A DNA stretch of 64,000 nucleotides from Mytilus trossulus (lineage: Eukaryota > Mollusca > Bivalvia > Mytilida > Mytilidae): the NCBI RefSeq assembly GCF_036588685.1, contig NC_086386.1, forward strand, positions 77,126,682 to 77,190,681, in the 5' to 3' direction. A model generated the notes under the pieces. It saw nothing but the letters and a program-made list of their open reading frames with translations. It had not been told where the DNA came from and did no database searches. Below are positions 22,401 to 37,400 of the stretch, one piece after another; positions within the stretch are counted from its first letter, which is position 1, and the number at the start of each line of letters is the position of its first letter. Both the position numbers and the translations under genes were made by a program.

Positions 22401-25400
22401 ACCACCATAAGCGAAAAATTTCACAGTCAGACAGCTAAAAGCTCATAGCAGATTTAGAGAAATACAACTGATTCCAGGACTGCAAATTGTCCTTTTGTCA
22501 TACAATCTGATGATACTAGAGACGCTATATATATAAAAAAAAGTTTAAGTTCTGAAAATAAAGTAGCGTTCTTTTCCTTTTTTATTCCCATATTTAAAAA
22601 GTGGCATATTTAAAAAAACGAAGGTGTGTCTAACAAGAGAACAATAGATAGATATGTTTTATCATCAAACTGAAAATTCGGGAGCAGGACGACATATTTT
22701 TTTTTAAAACAAATATCATTAAATTCACGTCTTGTTTCCACTACTTAAATACTTTGACCGTCGTGGTAAATGAACAAATAAACATGCCTCAATTTGGAAC
22801 CTTTCAACTCGGTTTGCAGTCTTTCAATGGTTCGCTCCAAATACTCATTTTCTGTTTGCTTATCTTTTAATTGTTGTTCTGTTGATATAGCCCTGAAACA
22901 CATGTGTAAATTTGTAAAAATAATCGAACATTTCTGGTAAGTATAAACAAAAAATCTATGAAGGAGCTGTTGACATCTCTTGATTGATTGATTAATTAAT
23001 TGATTCTATTTTGCTTTAATACTTTAATATTTATCTTATAAAAAGATAAACATAATTAAAGTTCTGATATTTTTCTCTGAAAATTTTATCAAAACAAGAC
23101 TATCTAGATGAAATAAAATGTGTGTTTCAGTTTCAATTTTTAGGAATGATATCATATCTATGAAGCAAGTTAAAACAATAATAAATGACAAAAAAATTCA
23201 GTGTTCAAACATGAAACATGATTAAGTGTTTAAATTCAATATGATCTTTAATTTTGTATCCAAGTCCTAGATTTTTAAGGCAGAAACTGTCATATTCCTT
23301 ACTTGGTACAGGCATTTTCTTATGTAGAAAATAAAAGGATAAATAAAAGTCCCTATTGATTTCGAAGCCTATTCTTCTTTGCGGAAGGTCATAATCAATA
23401 AATAAAAAAAAACACTACATGTCATCTATATTTGTATTAGGTAAACATACAGGATAGCTACATAACATTAGTTCATTTAGTAACAATTAAAAAAGCATTT
23501 CAAGCTCATGAGAACGCTAAACTTTGATACAAGTTAATTAAACTAATCTGTGTTTAATTATCGATCCCTTAAAATCAAAATACGTTGGTTATGAAAACAA
23601 TGGAAACATGTCCATAATTTTTATTCGGTTGATCTTTAAATCAAATGGATGATGATTGCAATGGTACAGTTACTAAGATATACCGAAATGTATATAGAAA
23701 GGTAAATTAAAAATACTAAAAAAGACTTTTTGTAAAAAAAACTTTTTAGTAAATAAGGGCACGTATTAATATCATTTGTAGAACCTTTTCCAAAAGAAAT
23801 ATACATCTACATGTATCTGGTATTTTATGGTCAAAACATGTCCAAGAATTATGTATCTATTTTGATAATACATGTATCTTCTTTATTATTTAAATGTGAC
23901 CTGTCTTTTCGAAAAGGTGTTCCAAATATGATGAATTTCCCCCCCCCCCCCCCCATTTTAGTCTAAAACCAATTAATAAATAGGTGTTTAAACATGCAAC
24001 AGGTATGGATAGTTTTGTTCGGCCAGTAAGCAATATTGTAGTTAAAGGCAACATTTCTTCTTCAGACGTTCTTCGTACTTAATTCAAACAACGACAATCA
24101 GCATTATTTTGAAAGGAAATGTTAGTTACGGGGAACAAAACCAATGTTATAATGCTGGACTCGCTTTTTAATGTTTACAGAAAGAAAAAAAACAGCGCGG
24201 AAAATATACATAATGATTACTTTTCAGGATACGGGAATTTAAAACAAAATCCGTTTTGAAATATGTATGTACTGGCGGGTCCGTTTAACAAGAAATTTAG
24301 ATTGACCTTATGCGTTTTTATACTGCTATGCATGGGTATGGTTATTTTACCTTTGTTCCATTTGTTCAAGTACGGTTTGTTGTACTTTCTGTCCATCTTC
24401 CATTTTTTTAAGTCTGTAATATAGAAATTAAATATATGTTGTATCTATCATGTACATGAGGTATATATAACACCAGTCAAAAAGTGTTTTTTTTTTTTAT
24501 TAAAAGTCAACCAAACCCATCCAAGCGGAAAGAATTGATATATTTTTTATATGTATCTGCTCCATGTGCTCATATGCATTACTAAGTTATAAAATACCAT
24601 GGACTATCAACGATTATTAATGTTCATTTGGGATCTTTCGCTTTTATATTTTACGTAAAAAAAAAAGTGTGAATGACAGACACTGACTTTTTTGTCCTGT
24701 GAACGCTGGTGTGTAGGCTCAGAATAAATTTATCAGGTCAAACAGGCCAGATGAAAAGCTCACGTCACGTATCTTCTGTCAGAAAAGGAAAATTTACTGA
24801 CAAAGACAAATCTGAGGTCAAAGCAAAAACTAAAAAGGCAAAAGTGAATTACAGATCAATAACAGATGGTGCACAGATTCTCGGCACGATGCATTCAATG
24901 CAACACATTTCAAGCTGAAACCTGATACACATATCAACTGTATAGCCCTAATAGTCTCTTTATTAAGTAATATTTGGAGACTAGTACATATCAAATTAAA
25001 ATACATTCAATTTTTCTTGGTTATCATAATCAATTTAGAAGAAGGACTCACATATAATACAGAAATAGGTAGTTATATCACATTTATCAATCACTCTGTA
25101 ATTCTAGAATCACGCATTTGAGACTCAACCAAAAATTACCAGCAACGTCACGATGGCTGAGGAAAAGTTATGAGTGACGTCATAATGTGTGAAGAGATGT
25201 TATAAAGTTTGTTTTCTGAAGCAAAACTTTCTATGAGGAGGAGAAAAATAACAGTAATAGAAGGATAGACAGATTATCGAGGTTTCTACTTATATACATG
25301 TATATTGTAATATGTCAGCCAGTCAACACAATGAGACACTTTTCATCTCGTTCGGTGCCTTCACTTACCAAAAAGGTTCACAATGTCACTCACAGCTTAT

Positions 25401-28400
25401 ATTTTATGATATGAATATGAAGAAAACCTGATAATCTATACATATACTTGGGGGCCCCGGAGGCAACACAAAAACAATTCTAACCAATATACTTTATCGC
25501 TTGTAAGAGTGCACATTTTCTATGGGTATATATTTGATATGAGTGCAAATGGATATTCGCAGTTATGCTGTCTTTGCCGACTAATTGAATTAACAAAATA
25601 TGTTTACATTTTTGTAAGCACATGTTTAGAAAAGTATCGAAACTAATAGTCAGGAATTAATATGGCAATTGTGTGTCGCTTGTTCCTTTCCTTGATTGCG
25701 GTTTAGTTTGTTCGGTTTTGTGAGCTTCCTCTTTTGAAATTTGTCTTTGAGTTAGGTATGTGTGTTATACTTATTTGAAAGATATTGTGTTGTGCTTGTA
25801 ATTTAATTGAGAATATTCTTACCTCTCGATTAATTCGTTTCTTTCTTGATTTTTACGAGCAATTCTGAAGGTGTCTCTATGACGACCGAAATTTATCGTT
25901 GACTCTAATGCCATTTTATGTCGTTTGCTATTACTTCTGTTGTCCATCGTCGAAGCATTCCTTCAAAAGATGATAAAGCATAAAAAACTGCAGGAATACT
26001 TAGAATCTAATAATCACTTCATATGATGAGCTAATTCAACTACAAGTCTGTATACAGCTTTAGACTTTTGAAAATAAAATATTGTGTTTTTATTTTTTTA
26101 GAAAATACAGCCCTTAATATAATAAAACAAATAATTTTCTATATTATCATTAAAAGTTTTAAACATCTATAACATACTCCTTTCAAAATTTGCAAATTTC
26201 AATAATAATTTTGACAGATTGTTACCAAGTTGAGGAAGACACCCAGCCACCTTAATTTAAGAATGCATGTACAATCATTAAAATAGTTGCACAATTTACA
26301 AATTAAAACAGATCGGTTTTTGAAAGTCTTCCGCAGTTTTCAATTGGTTCTGGCTAGTTTTTTTTCAAAAATGAGTGCTGAATTTTGTAATTAAAAAAGA
26401 TTTTATATATGTCTAATTATTATGAATACTAACAGAAAAGAAAACTGTTAATATTTTTAGATGATGTTTTATCTACCCTTGAAACACTAACGTATGTGCT
26501 TAAGGTTATATCTTATTTGTAGATAGTGTAGTTTGACTTGATTTATACACACTCTTTAAACATTGTTAAATGAAAGTAAAAAAATAAAAGGTTAAAATAA
26601 AAGAATTACCATGTAAGTGTTCTCACAGATTTACTCATAGTAATATAAAACACATTTATGTGTAACCCTCTGATGATAGAATCATATAATTTCTTTTTTA
26701 TGTGTTCTTGTTACAGATGTTTAGAAAATGTATACCTTGAATCAAATATGTAAAAGATTTTGAGAGCGTCATATCTCATATTGTACACAAGATATGTACA
26801 ATATTAAAACAAATGTTTCAGGTGTTCTATGGATGATCCATTACTTATGGTTTTCCTATGAACTTATATGAGTTTGGTATAAAATTCTTTGAAACCCTGG
26901 TGTGTATAAAAAAAGAAGATGTGGCATGATTACCAATAAGACAACTTTCCAAAACTCTCCACTAGAGACAAACACATAGGCGAATCCAGGGGGTCCCTTT
27001 TGTGGGAAAAATTTTGTTGATTATATTGGGAATCACTGAAGCATGCCTAGAGCGGACTCCCTTATGTCAGTCAGTGGGCTCCCTTACAAAAAGTTCTGGA
27101 TCCGCCACTGTAAAATGACTCAGAAATTAACAACAATAGGTCACCCTACGGCTTTCAAAATTGAGCTAAGCCCATACCGCATAGACAGCTATACAAGGCC
27201 TCAAAATGACAATATAAAACAATTCAAACAAAAAAAATAACGGCCTAATTTATGTATTCATTGACAAACGCAATATTGTGTCAACGAAGCGTACAGTATA
27301 AAAAAGTGTAAAGACAACGAAGCGTACACAACATGAAAATAAAGACACTTCAAAACGTGTATTTTTTTTTGTTTCTAGATACAACATAAACTATAGATCT
27401 TTATAAGTTTGTTAATTTATACTATGAAGTTTTCAAAAATGTATGTTCTAAAAACTATGAGGTACGAGAAACATTAAGTTTTGAATGTTTCAAAATACCA
27501 AGCACGTTTTATCATTGATATCTTCGTGCGTTTTTTATGTTTGGATATAAAAATGTCACGTTTTTGAAAAACCTTTTAGTAACTGATGAGTATTATGGCA
27601 AAGAATATATTGGAGCAAAATATCCGAAGAATAGATATTGGATTGTCTTTAAAAGTATGAATTCCTTACTGTCTGAACTCGGTGTTACACGGTGTATTCG
27701 ATACGAACTCGTCAACGTCCGGTTTCATCTGTATCGCGGGGTTATACAGGGTGCTGATGTCAGTCCATAAATAGAGACATCAAAACACGGACTATTGAAA
27801 TCATTGATGTAGTTTTGTCATTGCATTGTTTGATGTAATCCTGCATCTTTACGTATGTGAATAAAAAACACCTTTCACTTGTTACCACGTCAAATTGCGG
27901 AATACTTTAAAAAAAATCGTAATCGCAAAGTATAACCTGAATATGAAAATGATTTATTATCTATAAGCTAAAAAATATGTCACCAAATACTATCTTGTTT
28001 CTCATCAATATACCTTCTACCAGTTCGATAATCATCTTCTTTATATTGTCGGTCCTTATCGTCTTGTACAACCGCAAGATGCAGTTCTGCTTTACACAAT
28101 CTACAATAGATATTTATAAATAGAAATAAAAATACGTATATCAATAACAAATTATTAGTTTTCTCGCTGGAATTGTTTTACATTGTCATTTGGGGGCCTT
28201 TTATAGCTGACTATGTGGTATTGGTTTTGCTAATTGTTGCAGGTCGTACGGTGACCTATAGTTGTTAATTTCTGTGTCATTTTGGCCTCTTATGGACGGT
28301 TGTCGCATTGGCAATCATACCACATCTTCTTTTTTTGTTTACATATTTAGTCTTTACAATTAAGTTTTACTCAATCAAGGAAGGATTGAATGACAATTAC

Positions 28401-31400
28401 AAAATAAATCTTATCAATGAAAATATCATAACTTAAATTTGACTGTCCATTTTTAATGGACAGTAGACAAATAATCGTATTAAAACACTGCATGTATTCA
28501 TAATTTTACAAAACTTCATTATATACATATCAATTATCAATAATTATAGATTATTTAAAAAAAATTATTATGTATACAGTTTTGCAATTAAGCCGTAATA
28601 TATATTCTGAACAAAAAACCTGTGCGCATGCGAGATGAGGACTGCTTTGAAATGTTAATGATGATACATAGCTTGGGATCGAGTTTCTCAAACTGTTTAA
28701 GGCAACGATGCATAATATTGGCAAATTTGATTAATTTAAAAGTTCTTCTCCGAACGGCATAGTTAGAGTTTAAGTGACTGTCCGTTTAATAGCTTCAATC
28801 TCGGTGTTACACATGTGCTCCTTAAATGGAGGAAATAACTTAGAGACGAAAAGGACAAACTAGAACACTAAAAATTACATATTTTTTAGTGGTGCTATTT
28901 CTTCTGTTTCCGAAAGGGGGAGCCAAATAATGTCTCTGTGTAGTACGGGTGCTCCAAGTGCGGTAGATATAACTTAGAGAGGACAAATTAGATATCTTCT
29001 GATGATTTCAAAAAAATCTACAGTGTTGCCATTTTGTATTAATTTTCTTCGAGTGATACACAGCTTGGGTTCGTGTTCCTCAAACAGTTTTCATGGACTG
29101 ATGAAGTATGTTGATAGGCGTTTTTAATCTCGTCTTCTACATGTTATAAGGGAGTTTAAGAATAAACTATTACAAAATGAATATGAATTATGGAGCTCTG
29201 ACAAGGAGACATGACTAATTTTATAGTTATGAAGTAATGACAGTTCATTTAATGACATTTTGCTTCGCCTGGTAATATTTCACTTAAACTTATCATGAAA
29301 TTTGTGTGATTCAATAATTGTTAAGCAAGTAAGCTAAAACAGATGGAAAGATGTGATATACCAAAAAGGAAAATCAAACCGAACACATAATGCAAATTAC
29401 AAAAAAAAGACAAAAAACGACGAAAACACCAACAAGTAAGAAAAACCGTGACTGACCTTTAGCTATGCAATATGAATCTGCAGTAATTGTTATGCAACCT
29501 AAGGTTTCCGTGAATGGAACACTGATTGATGTTAAATGGAGAAACAACAGTTCATTAACATTACAGACTCACTAAGGACGCATATCAATAATGGTGTGAT
29601 TTTGTGTTAGGTTTTTTCATGTTTTTTTCTTGTTTTTTTCTCTCGATTAGATATTGCTATTCAACGTATTTTATATACATGCGGTCAATATTGATAGCAT
29701 TACACCCTCTTCTTACTCCAACCGGATATACAATCAATGATAGTGTTCACAATTTATTTCAAGTTTACCTTTCTTTTGTTTTGTCATATGTTCCTTGCAA
29801 TGTAGTAAGTCGGTTTTCTGTTTCTATAAGACTACAATGAAGAAAAAAGGTAGAACGTATTGTAATATCAATTACTTCTAGAAAACGAAATAAATACAAT
29901 AGCATTCCAAACAATAGCAATTTTAACAATATAAACTTAGGTAGAACACAAAATGACATAACATTTTATCATTGGGTGTGCTCCTTCATGTAATATTACT
30001 CCTAGAAAACAAAATATATACAATAGCATTCCAAACAATATCAATTTAAACAATACAAATTTAGGTAGAACACAGAATGACATAAGATTTTATTATTGGG
30101 TGTGCTTATACATATCATAAGCTGGAATCAATACCATAGTACGACACATGTTGATGTACAAAATGGACAATTTCTAAAATGTTATATCGATTGCATAGAA
30201 ACCTTATCTGAGATATTTATAGGTTTATTAAAGGGTAAGATTGAGATATCGCTTGACATCAACTCGACTTATATAATTATTGTTAAACCTATGTCTCTTA
30301 TAATCAACACTCTCAATGTGTTGAGTAAACAAAAATTCAAACTGTTGATCTAGTTTTTTGGACATGCCATTATGACGTCATATGATCCTTTCCAGGGTCA
30401 AACTTTAGCATCAGCTACTTCAACATTTTTTCTGCGCTTCAGGATGGCATACAACAAGAATATTTCCAGGTGCATATATGTGAGTATTTTGTTAATAAAA
30501 ATTAACTCTAATATACCTGCTTTATTCGCTTTGTGAATACACCCATGATTTAAATTCAATTAAAGTTTGTTTGCACATGCGTATATTGACTACTGCAGAA
30601 TAATGAATTTTATCAAATTGGCATGCATTCAATATATTTCATTAACTTAAAACACTTCCAAACTCTAAAATGATACACATGTTGTTACTAATTCATTTAT
30701 GTTGCCTGTAATGTGTTGCAATTCGATATTGACATATTTAACCTACATACAATCGGTCATGCGGACAGTTCAAAACTCCTTCCTCTCAAAAATCACATTT
30801 CCAATCATTTGCTTGTTTTACAAAAAAAGGCGGTTCATGGAAGAGCCTAAACAAACACTCTACATTTATACACATCGGGTATAGACATTTATGGCAAGCC
30901 GTTCTCGTCAAAACTATGATTAAACCATTTTTCGAAAAATTTACACACTGAGAATTACAACAAAGCACACTGAGATTTAAAAACTTCAAAACGCACACTG
31001 AAAATTGAGAATTACACACAGAGAATTGAAAATTACATACTGAGAATTAAAAATTACACACTGAGATTTCATAAAGACGCACTGAGATTACAAAAATGAA
31101 AAACGCACACTCAGAATTGAAAATTACACACTGAGAATTGAAAATTACACACTGAGATTTCAAAAAGACACATTGAGAATAAATAAACTGAAAACACACA
31201 CTGAGAATTTGAAATTACACACTGAGAATTTAAAATTACACACTGAGATTTGTGCGCACTTTTTATGCGCACATATCTAATTAGCATATTACTTAATCTG
31301 AATCGATTACAAGCTTAAAACAACAAGGGGACAAAACTCGTTAGTCCTTCGATTTGGTTCCAAATTATTAATAAAAAAAACTTTAGAAATACAAGAACAA

Positions 31401-34400
31401 GAAAAATACCCGGCACTTACTCTTATTACAAAATACAACCAAATGGTGAAAAACTTTATTAAAATTATAAGAAAACATAGGAACAATCTGCAAAAGAATG
31501 CAGTGAAATTTTTACTCAAGTTTTTATTATAGCATATAAACGTAACAAAAATATAAAAGATTAACTAGCGAAATCAGGGAAACAGTTGGAAGACTTTGAA
31601 AAGGGACACATGTGTAATTACTGGTAGTAATGATCTGAATTATAGGCAACAAACTTATGAATATGAGCGATGTTAATTAAGTCTTGAAATTTATTACGAA
31701 TATTGGTATAAGGAACCGCATTTCATTATTATGACTGACAAGAGTTCTTGAGATCAAGATATAAATCTGTTGAATTATTCATCTCATGAATATTCATTAG
31801 TAATTTGCATATTAATCTCAGTGCGTATTTTTGAAATCTCAGTGTGTAATTAACAATTCTCAGTGTGTGTTTTTTAGTTAATTTCATCTCAGTGTGTAAT
31901 TTTGAATTCTCAGTGTGTGTTTTTTATTTTTTTAAATCTCAGTGTATACTTTCGATTTCTCAGTGTGTTATTTTAGGTTTTTAATTCTCAGTGTGTATTT
32001 TTTTTTCGGAAAAAGGGTTTAAACATAGTTTTGACGAGAACGGCTTGCCATAGACATTACCTTTATTGTCATAATCAGAATCGAAATAATCGATGCAAGC
32101 TATACGTTATTGTAGTTTTAACATGGTTAGTCATTATATTCGTGTTATTATAGCCCGGGCAAATATAATTAAGAATATAATGCCTACCCATGGTGCCACT
32201 TAACTAATGTATAGCTTGTATCCATTATCTTAATGCATTTTTAAATCACAGATGTCCGAAGTCATGAACGAAATGTTCATCGTCGAAACCTTTGAAAGAC
32301 ATAAAATTATATGACCTAGTGAATAATCAATTGGAATGCAGGTTTATCGTTTTGGGAAATTGAATATGAACTTCCTATGTAAACTATTTATTTATTATCA
32401 TATTTCGAATGTAAAAAAAAAATTACTATCGATCGTTACAGAAACGATGATCTATAAATTTGTATTCTCTTCCAATAAGCTTAAGATGAATAATTAATTA
32501 ACTAGTAAAGACTTATCAATTTTGCATTAAACCAAATGCATGTAATTAACGGTAAATGCATGGTTTTTACATGGTTACATGGTTTTTACATGGTTACATG
32601 GTTTTTACATGGTTACATGGTTACATGGTTTTTACATGGTTACATGGTTTTTACATGGTTACATGGTTTTTACATGGTTACATGGTTTTTACATGTTGTA
32701 CAAACCATTCTTTAACAGATCAGATACAGACTGACACCAAGTTGCTTTGGATTGTAATATAATTAGTAAAACCATAATAATGAATGCAAATTAAAATGCA
32801 AATCATTTTTAAGACGTATACCAAATATATTAAGCTTTTTTATTGTCCTTCAATGCATATGGTAGTTGTGCACTTCATTTTCATCTTTGTTTCATTTTTT
32901 ATCATTTGAATAATTTATCTATTTTCGTCTTAGTCTTTGATATCATTCTGGTAGGATTAACATTTTTAATCCTGAACTGTTACATTTTTTACATAAGTTT
33001 TACCATTTGAAATATTATGTTTTAACATGTACCGCTTATTCTTTGGTCATTTCAAAACAAAATATGTTCTGTTGCATACTTTCTTCGTCGATGATTGTCT
33101 TACCTTTCTTTTAGTGTAAGGGTTTCTTTATTTAGTTTATTATTGGACGTTATAACGCTAATCATCTCATGTTCCTTTTCTTTTACTGTTGCCACCAGTT
33201 TGTTGTAGTCCTTTGCCTTTTGATCCAAATCCTTCTTCAAGTTTAGGTTGTCATTTCTAATGACAAAATTTTCATCTATTAACTTTCGCTTTCGCTCCAT
33301 TTCCTTTTCAAAGCTTAAGAAAAAAGAAAAATGATACATTTTGTACTGCTTTAATGTAATATTTAAATCTAGAATAAAAACAATGAAATAAATGTTTTTA
33401 TATATTATCATTTTCTACATAAGGAAATGCCTATACCAAGGAGTATAACAGTAAGCTCTAGAAGTGATGTGTTTGACCTTACGTTTTGACATTTGATAAT
33501 TAGGGACTTTGTGTTTTAAATTTGCCTGCGAAGTCGCTTGAAATGTGATTTCACCTTTTACAATTTACAAATGCATGGACGGAATGCATAATCGATGATA
33601 ATAATATGAATACTCAAATGTTGTGCCAGACAGAGGACTTGGTTGTCAGAACCGTTGAATATTAGGCACGACATTACCAAAAGGCAGGCCAAATATTTTT
33701 GTAGCTGTTCCTGAAAAGGTTACAATCGTATGAACTCAGCCTGAGGTCATACGATTTTAAACTTTTTTTGGAACAGTTACTGGAGTAATACAATAACTTG
33801 TTGGTATAAACCTTAAATGTGTGTTGCAGGTACTGCCAAATGGCTTTATATTTAATTTTTGATTTTAACAAACCTTGAAAATATATTGCTAGTATTACGA
33901 GTCATGTTTCGGACAAAAAAACAACATTCAGGTTTGAATACAAAAGTATTGCTAGTCTTACTAGATATATGTTATTCAACCTGATTACTATCAAGCTTGT
34001 ATCGTAGAAAGTAAACTTAATGTATATAAACATGAAATAGTTCAACACGGATATATATTCTCATAGTATTCATTCATTTGTTGTGTTTAAGCGTTTGCCA
34101 TTTCATTGGTTATATCAGATGACTTACAGACTTAATCAGTCACACTATACGAACAGTAACATCTGAAGCAGAAGAGTTTTGAAATCTTATTTACCGAATA
34201 GCCTTTGTAAATAGGCAAAATCATGATCTTTAACATATTTTACAAATTACATGCATTTTCGTATGTAAACAAGGGTAAATTAAACTCGATTTAAAAGCTA
34301 GCTTTATGTGTCAATTGATGCCAGTCGCATAGAATACCATTATATTGATAACAACGTGTATACTTAACAAAGAAACAAGCTAGATACAAGCATAACAAGC

Positions 34401-37400
34401 TTTTAAATTTATGGAACACCAGTCAACATAATATGGAAACCTTAATCACTACAATAACAAAAGATAATTTCGACAAATACACACAAAATGGCATACATAT
34501 ATAGACAAAATAAAAGACATGAAGTCAACATAGTGGCTGGATATTTAAGTACCGATCCCAGTCATAAGTGGATAAAAATATACAAAACAAACCACTCAAA
34601 TTGACAAATGCATATCATTTTTTTCTGGATCACCTCGGTAACTAATGTTTTTTTTAAATTTTATATCGGATTAGAGTTGTAAATTTCCATGAAAGTGGGT
34701 TCTTTTTTTCGTAGTTTTTACGAGTTTTGTTTTTGGTGATGGCTGTCTTTGTTTCTCATTAACTTTTTAGGTTTAAAGGTCTGTTTTGTATCATCCATAT
34801 ATGATATTTTCTATAAAAATTGAAACAACCAGTACTATAAACTTAACAATGATTGTTTTATAATGGATAAAGAAATTGCGTCAACTTTGTATATTTTGAT
34901 AGCTCTACAATTAGTTGTTTTAGGACGGACACAACCTTAAACAGTCAGATAGAACAAGTGATGTTTAGGAAGCCAACACTCATGTTTGAATAAAACTTAT
35001 GATTTTTTACAATAAGCATGTTTCTTTTTTCAATGATTTCAGTTTTACACGAACTTCTCGAGAGGGATGAAACGAAAACTTGATTCTTATTTGACGTTCT
35101 TCTCTTGCTTTTGAAACTAAACCATGTTATACATTACAATAACACATTGGCTGCACGATTAACGTCATAATTAAAATTGCAATATCAGTTGTATTTTGAA
35201 CAACGCCGAAATTTACCGTTTTGTTGGTATTGCTCGACAGAACGAGATCCTTTAGAAGCAAATGATCAGACTTCAATTTTTCATATATCTGTTACAACGG
35301 AAATATACTGTGAAAGTACTTTTATTTTTGGGTACCAATTTTCGTGGGTTTCGTGGATGACTTCAACCACGAATTTAAGTGTCCCACGAAATAAACAACC
35401 ATAGGATTGTCGAAATCAAGACACGGAAAGATCCACATGAAGGTTTGACTACTGATACGATCTAGAGAATATATTGAATAACTTCGAATTTGAGACTACT
35501 TTAATTGCAGTCACAGAACTACAACTCCATGCAGGGTTATTCCCATTTAATCATTAAAAACATAAACTGTAGAACTTTAGATTTTTTAATGCTAATAAAA
35601 ATATGTGTTTTCGATAAAATGCATAATTTACAGTATTGATATGCTAGTTTGATAAAGTGTTCAATTTATATCCTCATAGTTCTTTTACATATTGGAAACA
35701 ATAATTTTATGCTGGGCTTGATTTTGATAAGAAATATTTGACAATTCAAGATACGTTTATAGCATTTGTTTATGATACTGATTTCTTTAGGTGACATGTG
35801 TATGGCATAATTAACACCTTTGATGGTCCTCAAAATGTTGATCACTTTATCTTGGGTTAATTAATGTTGTCACTATGATTTAAACAAACGGGTCAATGTT
35901 TACTTTGCAATTTCCTTCAATCTAGACTATTTGTAGCCTTCGTTTCTAAAGACTTTAATTTTTCAATTGTATTAAAAAAAAACTAAAATCCACGTATTTA
36001 AAAATCCACGAACATGTAAATAATGCTTAAACCACGAAAAATTGATACCCACGAATCAAAGTATTTTCACAGTAGAACACTTCAAAATCAGATCGTTTGA
36101 ATTGTCACACAGCAGATAAGGTAAACATACAGTTCATTTTATTTTGTGTTATATCAAAAGTTTCAAATGAACCTATTTCAAGCATCTCATGTTATCACCT
36201 ACTATTTATTCATTACATAAACTCATCACAGATACCAGGACTAAATTTAGTATACACGCCAGACACGCGTTTCGTCTAAAAAAAACTCATCAGTGACGTT
36301 CGAATCCTCCCAAAAAGTAAAAAAAAAAAAAGGGCCAATAGACATTGAAGACACATGTTAAATCTAACCCTTTCTCTCTCGTTTGCAAAATATCGAATGC
36401 TTCTAATGCTCGCTGACAATTTCTTTTTTCAACTTCTATATCGTCTCGCAGCATCGCCTGTTCTTTTTGCCACGCATCTTCACTGCGTTTTATATATGCC
36501 TTTGTGTTCATCAAATCTATTCTTTTTGCTTCAATTTCCTTTTCCAGTACCTTGGTTTGTGATTTACCCCTGAAAAACATTCCATAGTTAGATTGACTGG
36601 ATGACAAAATGATTGTCATTCTAAATATTGTAGCATACGCTTGGTATATGAAAATAATCAAGACATTAGGTTCCAACTGCAACGCGTTTGTTGGAATTAT
36701 TGTAGTTATTTAGAAATTTACCTGTAACTTATCTCAAAGGTCATGAACTTTTTCATGTTGATGGCAAAGCCTCGTTATAAGAAATAGACAATGATTAAAA
36801 ACCGCATGATGAAAGTGTATGATTGTTATCGATAAAAGATTATGATATTATTTTTACTGTTGTTAGAATTTTATATATTACAAGAATTAAGCACAAAATT
36901 TGGCTGAAGTTGCAAGCTAACAGATGATTTATTGTGATTTTTATAATTTACAAATAAGTAACTCGTTATTATAATTTTTTATGTATTTAAGTAGATTTCT
37001 GCTTACTTTTTTAAAGTTTGCTCTAATTAGTCGAAACATGTAAATAAGTAACAATATTCAATTTGGCACAACCACTGTCTCGGAATAATTTTGGGGATAC
37101 GCAATGCGTTACAAGGGCAGCATGTGTAGCATTTCGTTTGGGCAGTGTAGTAATGAATTTCATCCATTATTTACTTGTCACAAAACTATTATCTGAGTTC
37201 TCAGGCAGCCCTGAATACAATGGATAACTAGGCAGCCCTCTCGTCGGGTGAACGAATCATTTGTTTGTCTATTTGATAGTTTTTTTGGATACATGTTTTA
37301 GTGTGCAAATGGTTTTTTCACTCAAGGTTATCCGTCTCAGGTTGCAAAGTGAGCCCATACCCTCTATGCATGGGCTAGGCCAGCGCTCAACATGCAGGTA

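Larger units (their letters stand above)
28101..33103. other. coiled-coil intron 6, 5.0 kb, no further exon found
   Basis: The intron holds a MITE-like copy, a 125-bp tandem duplication, a foldback element and a 19-bp minisatellite, each listed separately. The rest is AT-rich with no supported coding. Confidence 0.55.

Noticed and set aside
24709..24918. 69-codon Lys/Ser-rich plus ORF
   Set aside because: It begins at GTG rather than ATG, lies antisense in an intron, and has no recognisable family or splice context. Composition alone is not enough.
32556..32762. ORF with MVTWFLHGY repeats, like a repetitive secreted peptide
   Set aside because: It is the 19-bp minisatellite read in one frame; 19 is not a multiple of 3, so the apparent peptide period is accidental.
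35040..35120. Possible extra coiled-coil exon (QEKNVK-like) on the minus strand
   Set aside because: No donor gives phase 2, and the reading frame composition is not convincing.
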